The position numbers and the translations under genes are program-made. From contig BFEA01001162.1 in NCBI GenBank assembly GCA_003427395.1, positions 113,287 through 134,958 of the forward strand: a stretch of 21,672 nucleotides of DNA, in the 5' to 3' direction. This DNA is from Chara braunii. Its lineage: Eukaryota > Streptophyta > Charophyceae > Charales > Characeae. The notes below the pieces were generated by a model. It made no database searches and had not been told where the DNA came from. It worked only from the letters and a program-made list of their open reading frames with translations. Below are positions 1-8,400 of the stretch, piece by piece. Numbering within the stretch: position 1 is the stretch's first letter; each line of letters starts with the position of its first letter.

Positions 1-17
1 GGGGGGGGGGGGGGGGG
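1..17. repeat. Poly-G run at window edge
   Basis: Seventeen consecutive G at the very start. Together with the poly-T that ends the window, it suggests the contig stops at homopolymers. It could be real or a two-colour Illumina dark-cycle artefact; the sequence cannot tell. Confidence 0.8.
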
Positions 18-211
18 TGTTGGGAGATGGCGCAGGTTCGGAAGCTGGCGCGTCACAATCTATCACACCAGGGGGTTGAAGCCAGAATAATTTCAAAATA
101 GTAATCTCCCTGGGATGGAATCCTCACCGCCAAACGTGGTTTCACTCTCGACTGGGAGGCCACATCCAGATCTAGCCTAATCGAGCCTAATTCCGGATCG
201 TCTTCGTCCTT

Positions 212-227
212 CTCGGTTGGATGGACC
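212..227. repeat. Target-site duplication, left copy
   Basis: CTCGGTTGGATGGACC lies directly left of the T21 run. It matches 502-517 (CTCAGTTGGATGAACC) at 14 of 16 positions. Both copies encode the same VHPTE stretch of the interrupted ORF1 on the minus strand, as expected if the host site was duplicated by insertion. Confidence 0.8.
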
Positions 228-501
228 TTTTTTTTTTTTTTTTTTTTTACAAAGAAAGCTCCATCTATTGGTGGGGAGCGACACCTGCTGGACACCGGGT
301 CCAGCGTCCCATAGATACAACCATATCCTCGTGGCACAAACTGGGAATCGGGCCCAGCATCCCATACGAAAAGTCATCAGAAAATTTCATGAAAGTGAGG
401 CAAAAACTACTAGAAAAGTCCGATGTCTAGACATTCTTTTTTTGCCAACTCAAACAGCAATTAGTGGAAGTCCTTCAAATGCTCAGAACCCCTGGAAGCC
501 C
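228..501 (-). mobile_element. Poly(A)-tailed short retroposon inserted in element A
   Basis: On the minus strand this 274-bp insert ends in 21 A (228-248) and is flanked by a 16-bp target-site duplication, the signature of LINE-driven target-primed insertion. Shortly before the tail it holds two small hairpins with a 7-nt loop: CTGGG-CCCGATT-CCCAG and GCTGGA-CCCGGTG-TCCAGC. The first looks like a tRNA T-arm, but I find no A box at tRNA distance. It may therefore be a 5'-truncated LINE tail or a SINE whose head I do not recognise. No coding capacity is seen. Confidence 0.75.
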
Positions 502-517
502 CTCAGTTGGATGAACC
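502..517. repeat. Target-site duplication, right copy
   Basis: CTCAGTTGGATGAACC is the partner of 212-227. It differs at two positions, suggesting the insertion is not recent. Confidence 0.8.
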
Positions 518-814
518 TTCATAATCGGCCCGAAGATATTTTCGACAGCCGAATATAATGCAGACATCAACTGAAAAGGAACCCGTAGACAGCGAATCCA
601 AAAAAACTTCGAGTCAACTTCCTTGAATGTTCCCATTTCAGGCAGCTTCATCCATGGTACAAATTGAACGTTATATTCTTTCCCAGCATTGGTTCGAATT
701 TGATCCGTCTGCTTTTGGAGCATCCATCTGATGATAGAGGGTTCAGTACAGACAAAGGAACCTATATTTTTACCTTCACTCTGAGATCTCCGGGCAACAC
801 TTGTAACCAAAAAA

Positions 815-823
815 TACCCACCT
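815..823. repeat. Possible target-site duplication of SINE, left
   Basis: TACCCACCT here against TACCACCT at 993-1000, one base longer. The pair brackets the tRNA-like element on both sides of the interrupted ORF1. It is short, so only moderately convincing. Confidence 0.5.
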
Positions 824-992
824 TTTCTTTTCTTTTTTTTAAAAGGGCGACGGCCTTGAGATATTATGAGCTAACCGGCCCCAAGCAATTCATTAGTAGT
901 TGGTTTTAATCGTCAAGTTCCATCATTTTGATTCGAACACAGGTTTGTATTTCAACAGTTCATGGGTGTACCCACTGAGCTAGGCTCTTGGG
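824..992 (-). mobile_element. tRNA-derived SINE
   Basis: Read on the minus strand, the element has an RNA polymerase III A box, TAGCTCAGTGGG (982-971), then 32 nt later a B box core, GTTCGAATC (938-930). Order and spacing are those of a tRNA gene. A non-tRNA body follows, then an A-rich tail (AAAAAAAAAGAAAAGAAAA, within 824-842). It sits inside the element A ORF1 and carries a short candidate duplication at its ends. The tRNA part lacks a recognisable anticodon arm and acceptor pairing, so it is a SINE head and not a tRNA gene. Such elements are mobilised in trans by LINE proteins; the LINEs nearby are dead copies and so cannot be its direct source. Confidence 0.78.
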
Positions 993-1000
993 TACCACCT
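993..1000. repeat. Possible target-site duplication of SINE, right
   Basis: TACCACCT, partner of 815-823. A further GGTACCA repeat directly to the right makes the exact boundary uncertain by a few bases. Confidence 0.45.
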
Positions 1001-1307
1001 GGTACCACGCATTTTCATATACTCTGACCAGCTTCGTCTTAAGATGATTTGAGAGTGCTCTCGCTTCATTCAAAAATATTATCGCGACCTCGTGCTCCTT
1101 TAACCATTGGATGTTTAATTCCGAAAATTCTTCATTCAGGTTGAAGCAGGCCAAATCGTCCTCAATCTCTGCCACGGTGCCACCCCTATACCATCTCTAA
1201 AACAGGCTTTAAGCAGGGAGGAGACATGAGTGCTTGCCTTTGGGGAATACGATTTGCGTAGACCTTGATTTCCATTTTCCTGGGAGATATCACGCCAGGG
1301 GGTTAGG

Positions 1308-1362
1308 GACAGGAAAACACCGAGACACAGATCAAGACGATGTATACGCACCAGGCCCCTTT
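1308..1362 (+). repeat. 55-bp direct repeat, copy 1
   Basis: Begins GACAGGAAAACACCGAGACA and ends CCAGGCCCCTTT. It is repeated at 1617-1671 with a single mismatch, 309 bp apart. The near identity suggests a recent segmental duplication or terminal repeats of a small unit; between the two copies lies the foldback element at 1407-1535. The preceding stretch 1176-1307 holds nothing I recognise. Confidence 0.9.
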
Positions 1363-1406
1363 CATCACACATACAACAAACACTGTCAGAAGAAACAGGC
1401 GGGAAT

Positions 1407-1535
1407 ATAGGGCATCCCCACACCACTCTCGAAATGTGCAAAATGAGAATGAACTTCCCGCGAAAACGTGGCCAGATGCACCCGTTACATTTTTGCCTTT
1501 TTCGCAATTCGAGAGTGGTGTGGCGAGGCCCATAG
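1407..1535. mobile_element. Foldback (MITE-like) element, copy 1
   Basis: The two ends are inverted copies of each other over about 37 bp: the left end reads ATAGGGCATCCCCACACCAC, and the reverse complement of the right end reads CTATGGGCCTCGCCACACC, both continuing into ACTCTCGAA. It is the same size as, and related to, the copies at 17785-17891 and 18220-18348. No coding capacity. No target duplication could be defined. Confidence 0.75.
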
Positions 1536-1616
1536 AGAAGTTAGCGGAGGCTTCCAAAACCAGGACCACCGTTTATTGACCATGAATCGCAATTTGCAAG
1601 CACAGAAGTGGTTATG

Positions 1617-1671
1617 GACAGGAAAACACCGAGACACCGATCAAGACGATGTATACGCACCAGGCCCCTTT
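1617..1671 (+). repeat. 55-bp direct repeat, copy 2
   Basis: Partner of 1308-1362, with one substitution (CACCGATC against CACAGATC). Confidence 0.9.
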
Positions 1672-2079
1672 ACCGGGGCGTTCGAGAAGAAGCACACTGT
1701 CAATCCAAGGAGTCCCGCAGTTCAAAGGTTGCTGACGTCATCACAATTGAAGAAGCATCCAAGGCTGGGCTAGGTAACCAGGCCCTGAACAGGTGGACAA
1801 GCCCATCCTCAATGAGGATGTTACTGAATCTATGTGAACAGTAGCCTTACCACTCCAACCGCTATGGCTGAACCAAAGCGGGTACACGGCCCGACGGCAT
1901 CGCACTTCTCTCACAGCTCTCCCTGCCCTCGGGACTACTGCGACCTGCGCAAACCAAATCGGTGCCCCCGCTCCGTTGCCCGCGCTTGTCGGCCACTCAA
2001 GGCCGCCCCGAAAACACTTTTTTTTGCTGCATGCCGCCGATGATGCCGGTAACAAGTAACTGGACTGGAGCCCACCAGG
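1672..2079. other. Unassigned stretch
   Basis: No coding signal, RNA or element ends that I recognise. Open frames here lack motifs and run into homopolymers. A short T8 run at about 2019-2026 is the only local feature. Confidence 0.5.
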
Positions 2080-2345
2080 AAAAAAAAAAAAAAAAAAAGG
2101 TGTGTGGGAAAAAAAAAAAAAAAAAAAAAACGTTTCCCAAAGGGGGGGGGGGGTGAAAAAAAAAAAAAAAAAAAAAAACCCTTCCCCAAGGAGGGGGTGT
2201 GGGGAAAAAAAAAAAAAAAAAAAAAAAAAAAACGGTTTCCCAGACGAGGATGTGTGTGTGGAACGAAAAAAAATAGAAAGCACGTTCCGCAGGTGTGAAT
2301 ATGAAAAACAAAACAAAAAAACAAACACAACACGTTTCCCAGACG
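2080..2345. repeat. A-rich degenerate minisatellite
   Basis: About five to six units, each a core related to CGTTTCCCAGACGAGG plus GTGTGTGGG followed by a long A run. The A runs span 2080-2098, 2109-2130, 2156-2178 and 2205-2232; a G12 run lies at 2142-2153. The last units are less pure (GTTCCGCAGGTGTGAATATG, then AAACAAACACAACACGTTTC). The array continues as one more unit on the far side of the adapter at 2346-2383. Run lengths are not trustworthy in short-read assembly. Confidence 0.8.
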
Positions 2346-2383
2346 CTGTCTCTTATACACATCTAGATGTGTATAAGAGACAG
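2346..2383. other. Nextera mate-pair junction adapter (laboratory artefact)
   Basis: A perfect 38-bp palindrome made of CTGTCTCTTATACACATCT followed by its exact reverse complement. This is the Tn5 mosaic end duplicated head to head, identical to the circularisation junction adapter of Illumina Nextera mate-pair libraries. It is not biological sequence. In such libraries the two sides are ends of one fragment kilobases apart, so the join at this point may be false. Confidence 0.97.
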
Positions 2384-2403
2384 GTAGTTTAGCGAGGCTC
2401 TAC

Positions 2404-2448
2404 ACACACAAAAAAACAAAAAAACAAACACAACACGTTTCCCAGACG
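2404..2448. repeat. Minisatellite unit on the far side of the adapter
   Basis: Contains AAACAAACACAACACGTTTC followed by CCAGACG, ending at 2448. The same sequence ends at 2345, immediately before the adapter. The same unit on both sides fits an assembler bridging two copies of the array through an untrimmed mate-pair read. Confidence 0.8.
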
Positions 2449-2856
2449 TGTTCGAAGCTGGCCACACAGGCTGTCGAAAACCAGGTTTTCTACAATTTGG
2501 GGCTTGCCACACCACTGTCCAAAGGCAAGAAAAAATTCGAAGGCTGTCAGAAGAAATTGGACAGCCCCCCTTTCGAGACACAGCACTGTAGAATGGACGC
2601 GCTTGTGAATGCAAGATGGAAAAACACCAAATCGGCTGAGGGTATGGCAAGCATCCCGACCTCACGCCCACTCACCAAATTTAGAAGACAGTCGAACGCG
2701 AAGACGGTGCTGGAGAAAAAGTTGGTGAGGACAGGTATATTTAATCTCCAATCGCATGAAACACTCATTCTGGTTGTGGGGGGAACTGAGTGTAGTCCCT
2801 ATTTGTGGATGCTTTATTATAAGTAACTATATATAAGTGTCGGGTTAGGTAGGAAA
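2449..2856. other. Non-coding lead-in to element B
   Basis: 2499-2525 is a solo left end of the foldback family (GGGGCTTGCCACACCACTGT). The rest, with an AT-rich TATATATAAG-like stretch at about 2827-2838, is probably the 5' untranslated region of the plus-strand LINE. I could not place the LINE's 5' end. A weak similarity between about 2687-2715 (GACAGTCGAACGCGA) and the sequence after the LINE's poly(A) (GACAAGTCGATGGCGCA) could be a decayed target duplication. Confidence 0.4.
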
Positions 2857-5497
2857 ATGACAGACCCTTCGGTGCCACCCCCTTTGTCAGATGTCGAAAA
2901 AGGAAGGATCAGGGATCTTATAGCGAAATGCTATATCAATGGGGTCATTCCGGATGACTTGGCTCCTAATTTGGTGGAAACTGGAAAGGACTATGTGAAA
3001 ATTACAATCAATCCGGCCATCTACCAGATTCAGGAGGAATGGTTGCAGGAGCACGCTGTGTCGATTTTCTTTGGCGAGGACTCAAATTCGCTGTCCATGG
3101 ATGTTAAGAAACGATTAGTACGAATTTACGAAAACGGGTGGGCTTCAGCGGGCGAGGTCAATGCCCCCCCGAAACCAGGGTTGTTTCATAACGAGGGGAT
3201 AACCTTAGTCACGTATGTTGCCACAGCGAAAGAGATTGCTACGTGGATGTTGAGAATCGGCCAAACGAAAGTCGAGTTGGACAACAAAACTTACACCCTG
3301 TCTTTTAAACCATGGATGACAGAGTTGGAGTTGTGGGAATGGAGAGAGGTAGCCAGGCACAGTTTCTTTTGGATACGATGTCAGCAGGTGCCAGTGGGCG
3401 CTCTCCCCCACTTGTCCAAAGCTGTGACAGACGCATTTGGTCCAATTTTGAAAACTTTTTCTGCGTTCAAAGACCCATTGAATACATCAGGTTTGACTTG
3501 GAATCGGCGGCACGCCTGAAATATAAGCGGTATTTAGTAGTTGATCTAGGAAGATTAGGGTATGTGGAGATTGAGGTGGTGTGTGCAAACACGCCGTGGT
3601 GCCCGGTTTGCAGACAACACTTCCATTCGGAAGACGATCCTGACTGCCCGTCGAAAAACAAGAAATCATATGCAGCAGTGGCAAAGCAGGTTCAGAAGCC
3701 CCCCCCAAAAAAAAGCAAGGGGAGCGAGAAGCAGGGTCCCCAGGGGGGAAAGGGTGGTGGTTCGGCAGTGGCAAAGGAGAAGAATGGAGGAAAAGTGGAT
3801 AATGAAGGAGGATTGGGTGGGAAAGGTGGCGAAGGGAGTGGAGGGACAAATGGGGGAGGGACAGACGGAGGAGGGACGAGTGGGATGAGGGCTACTGAAG
3901 AGGAAAGGGAAAGGGAGAAGAGGGGAGAAGGGAATGGTGGATCAAATGGGGGAGGGACTAGTGGGACGAGTGGCGAAGGGACAGAAGAAGGAGGGGAGAA
4001 AGGAGTATCTAAGTCTCAGGGGGAGGAGGGGGGGAAAAAGAGTCAGGAAGAATGGAAAATAGTAGATCGGGAGAAAGGAAAAGGCACAGATTCGGAAGAA
4101 GGTAGAAATAGCAAGACAGACCTTGAGAAAAGACAGCGGTCTTTGGAGTTAAAGATATCGGATGATATGGATGAAGATCGTGTAGTAGTGAGAAGAAAAA
4201 GAAAACGGGATGAATCCCATCACAGCGAGGAGGATGTCTCTCCCGCCAAAGACGAAGATAAGGACCGGAAAAAAGGTAAAGAGATGGTACTATACGATGG
4301 TGACCAGGGTTGGTCTTCGAGAGCCTCTCTTCACTCCCCGTCCTGGTCCTCGTCAGAGGAAGAGGAGGACGAAGAGGAGGAGGACCAAGGTAAGTTAGTC
4401 CCCTTGTTTGGAGACTTAGATCACCCCCTCCCCCCTCCCCCGCCCTTGGGGAATACGAAAAGGTACATTAATGATATGTACGATTTCAGAGAAGACAAAG
4501 ATCGATCTCAGTTTGGGGATATTGACCAGCCTGTAAGCCCTTCGTCGCGGCTCCCATCCTCGCCGTCGCAACATGGATATGAGGACTGTGTTGACGACCA
4601 AGATGGAAGCAGAGATGAGTATTACTCGGCTGGGGATAGTTCCCCTGCCCTCCGTGATTCCGAAAGTCCAGTAGCAAAGTCGAACTTCATCTCTCCTGCG
4701 AAGAGGTCAAAGCCAAATATCAGAAAACCTACTGGTACCGGGGACTTGCTAGGAACAGGAATGGTGCAGCAGGCAAACAATTCCTCGGACGTTGCTAAGC
4801 CAGCGAAAAATCGAAAGTCGAGGCAGTCCCTGTCCCTTGCTCTTCCAATGCAGACATTGTCGAAGGAAGACAAGGTGAACGGTACTGGGTGAAGCTGGTC
4901 GTGCCCATTGTGTGCACACAATCACCACACAGAATAATGTTTCTGACGCACAAGCAACAGGATGAATCGCTTGTTATTCCATCCTTTCAGACTACAGGCC
5001 CACCCCACAATGATCAATGGAGGTCCTGGGTGGAGAAGGAGATGCTTCAGAACTGTTGCCGAGCGTCGTTGCTATCGAAACCTAAGAGAGGTAGGTTTGT
5101 GTATGTTGGTGAACAAGGAACAAAGTACTTAGTGCACATATCCCTTATGACAGTGACAATGGATCGGGTTGCTGCTACCCAGCTCCAGAAATTGGACATC
5201 CATTGGCTTCCTCTGGCACACCTGTTGGATGTGGGTATTGATACCCTGAGTGACATTGGCATTTTTGCTGATGTAACAGCCCTCAGCGTGGCCCAGTGGC
5301 TGGCACAATCGGATTCGGCTGATTTCCTGACTTCTCCGGCCTTTGCGGAGATGTTGAACGAAAAACAAAATAATCAGGGAACTCAGCCGAAGGGACTGCC
5401 TGAAGGGAGGACAGAAATAAAGGGTAAGAAAACAGGCAATGACCGTATCCAACTGAGCGGCAAGGGCCCTACCAATGGTCCTGCCAAGAAGGCTTAG
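2857..5497 (+). pseudogene. LINE B ORF1: RNA-binding protein with CCHC knuckle
   Basis: Begins at an ATG with A at -3. The first about 200 residues (WLQEHAVSIFF, FKPWM, FFWIRC, FGPILK) resemble the DUF4283-like domain of plant L1 ORF1, which binds element RNA. A knuckle-like CPVC...H...C motif follows (about 3600-3650), with two extra residues before the last Cys compared with the canonical C-x2-C-x4-H-x4-C seen in element C. A long Gly/Glu/Lys/Ser-rich, low-complexity and acidic linker (about 3690-4880) comes next, then a conserved C-terminal module (4890-5400) also found in element C. Two breaks: a minus-one shift near 3470, where the homology moves from the frame of 2857 to that of 3474, and a second near 4885, where the linker frame stops at 4892 and the C-terminal module continues in another frame. 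The stop at 5497 lies 23 nt inside ORF2. Confidence 0.85.
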
Positions 5498-8400
5498 GGT
5501 CACCAGTTGGAACATACGAGGATTGGGGGATTCAAATAATTTTTTTAAGAAATCCAGGTTGAGGGCTTGGGTACATTCTAATGAGATTCACATCCTATTG
5601 TTGCAGGAAACTAAGTTGTGTGATTCTAAAATACAAGACTTGAGGCAGTGGTGGCAAGGTCTACAGATCTGGGCCCCTGCTGATGGGTCTAAAGGCGGGG
5701 TTTGTATTTTAATGAACAGAGACCTGGACACGGAGATTTTGGATAAGTATTATGACCCGGACGGCAGGTGGACCTGGGTCAAATTTACTGTGGAAGCGGA
5801 GGAATGGGCAGTTATGGTAATTTACGCTCCGGTCGAATTTACGAAATGCAATGCTTTCTTTGCCTCCCTTCCCTCAGCAATTCTCGATACTGAGCATTTA
5901 ATTATGGCTAGAGATTGGAACACAGTTTTCAATCCAGGCTTAGATTCCCTTAAAATCCATCCGATCAGATCAGATACGATACTGTTATCCGAACTAACAG
6001 AGTCTCAGAATTTAAATGATGCCTTTAGGATTCTAAACCCAGATAACTCCGGTTATACCTGGTATGGCCTGAAGCCTAATGATAGAACCCCGGTCCCCCG
6101 AAAAAGATTGGATTTTATTTTGGTACGGGGCTCGCCATGGGACCGTTGTATGGCATGCGATTTAATGGAACAATCTATGTCAGATCATCACCCGGTAATT
6201 ATGGATATTTTGTCAGGTGAGATTGTGGACAAAGAGCGACCTCCATTTCATCTCAACATAAATCTATTGAAGGATCGGGGGATCCTAGAGTGGGTTACGT
6301 CCCATATGGAAGCTTGGATGGGCGCGCAGGACCTGTTTCCGGACCAAAATGTACAGGCAGATACGGGAATAGGAACCCTAAAAGCTGCCCTTATAGCGTT
6401 CTTTAGAATGAAGGCTGCGGCCAGAACATGGTATGAGAAGAGATTAACGTTGAGAATCAGAGAAGATGAGACTAACATGGGACAAGACCCTTTTTCGGAT
6501 CTTTTCTAGACCTAGGAAAGGGCAAAAACTCGCTCTGAGCTTGAGGCTCTGCAAATCCAGAAACAAGGGGAATGGTCGGAATGGTTGCGCCTCAGGGGTA
6601 TTATTGGCTACGATAGAATGACCAAAATATACTTCAGATCCTTAATCTTGCGGCAGTCCAAATCCTGAATGCGAGAACTGTCACACCCATTTGTGATTAA
6701 CGCCCCTATTGCTGCAGATACGGTGAGTATGTGTAAATATGCATTTGAGTATTATAGAGACATTGTCTCTACTAGGAGACGTTTTGACCCTCCTCATATA
6801 GATCTTTCGATTGTCTCTGATTTCCTCAGCAAAAGATAAGTTAGACCAGCCGGTAACCGAATCTGAATTGCTGGTTGCAGCGAGACTTATGGCCAAAGGC
6901 AAGTGCCCAGGCCTGGATGGGCTGCCGATTTAATTGTTCTTAGCCTCGTGGTCTGCGTTCGCCCCCTTTCTATGTGTTATCTACAATAAAGCCTTGTCAA
7001 CAGGGAGTTTCCCAAAGAACTTCACCTTGGGGATGATCTCGCTGTTGTACAAAAAAGGAGACAAAAGGGAGGTGCGTAATTAGCAACCGATCTCGGTCTT
7101 GAATGTAACATATAAATTGTTGGCTAAAACACTGGCCCTGAGGCTTGCAAAATACCTACCAGGCCTTATCGGCTGGGAACAAGGGGCGTTCGTGAAAGGT
7201 CGCTCCATTTTTGACAACATTTTGTCAACAGTTCAAGCGTTGGAAATTATTAGAAGCAAAAAAAGAAAAGTGGCAGTCCTCCTCCTTGATATGGAGAAGG
7301 CATACAATAAAGTGGGTTGGGGCTTTGTCTTTACCTCTCTGAGAAGGTTGGGATTTGGAGACTGGTTTTGCAGATGGGTTGAAGCAAGCTATACAAACGC
7401 CTCCTCTGTGCTTTTGGTTAATGGGAAATTGTCTGAGAGCTTTAAACTTTCACGCTCTCTACGTCAGGGTTGTCCCCTGGCCCCGCTGTTATTCGTTCTG
7501 CAACTGGAAGTCCTACTTAACAATATTAGAAAAAATGTGAATATTAAAGACCTTGATCTCTCCCCCTCTCTTCAGTGGAAAGGAGGAGCCTTAGCGGATG
7601 ACCTGACGATAACTAGTGAAAACTCTGTCCAGTCACTCAATACGTTAAAAAGAGTTATAAATGCTTATTGTAACCTATCTGAAGCATCCATAAATTGGGA
7701 CAAGTCAGTGTTTTTCCTCCCCCCAGACCAAGAATTGTGTATTGATTGGGGTCTGCGGCGAATACCAGCTAACTCGTCTGAGCGTTTTTGGGATTTCAAG
7801 CTTCACTTTCTGATCCGTCAGCTGTGCAGGATGCTATGTTGGCAGAAAAAGTTTCTGCTAGAATTACTGGATGGATGAGAAGCCACAAGCTTTCTCTGTA
7901 TGGTAGGGCAATGGTTTTATCAATGGCGGCCTTCTCATCGCTCTGGTTCCCTTTGTCAGTCCATTTGTTGGGAGAGGAGGCATACTCCAAGATCAAGAAG
8001 TCTGCGGCAAAATACCTATGGAAGCCGTCAGCATCTGAACATCAAGGCTTCCTCTCAAAGGTCGCATGGGAGGCAGTTTCTCAAACACGAATTTTGGGGG
8101 GGCTGGGGATTTTGGACCCGGCACAACAAAATTTGGCCCTTTTGTGTAAATGGATAATAGCAGCTACGTGGGGCAAAAGAGAGAAGTTGTGGATCAAGCT
8201 GGCAGAATACATAATGGTTAAGGAATGGAGTCTGTCAAGACCAGAGGACGTCTGGCGTTGCATGTTTATACGGTCCTATAATTCAAACCGCCGTCCTAAG
8301 TCCAGGTTATGGAGAAATATCTTGCATGCGTGGCAGAACCTTTTTCCGGACTCCTATTCTCAACCCTCTACTAATCTGGAATTATTGAATCAATTTTTAT

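Larger units (their letters stand above)
53..1175 (-). pseudogene. LINE ORF1 fragment (element A), decayed
   Basis: Three minus-strand pieces, read from high to low coordinates, match successive parts of ORF1 of the LINE at 2857-5497. The piece at 1175-1001 has WLKEHEVAIIF and LVRVYENAW, against WLQEHAVSIFF and LVRIYENGW. The piece at 810-518 has FVPWM, FFWIRC and FGPIMK, against FKPWM, FFWIRC and FGPILK. The piece at about 225-53 has IRLDLDVAS and ASTPWC, against IRFDLESAA and ANTPWC. These correspond to the DUF4283-like RNA-binding part and the start of a zinc knuckle of plant L1 ORF1 proteins. Frames are broken, and two retroposons (824-992 and 228-501) interrupt the copy. The C-terminal part lies outside the window or is lost, and no ORF2 is present. 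Homology is judged by eye from shared motifs in order. Confidence 0.8.

Noticed and set aside
228-501. Genuine tRNA gene from the T-arm-like hairpin
   Set aside because: There are two such hairpins in tandem, with no A box, anticodon arm or acceptor pairing at the right distance.
2346-2383. Natural palindrome or transposon end
   Set aside because: It is identical to the commercial Tn5 mosaic-end junction, including its exact 38-bp length.
3440-3490. Programmed minus-one frameshift in ORF1 of element B
   Set aside because: No slippery heptamer sits in the right frame, and element C encodes the same region without a shift. A one-base loss is simpler.
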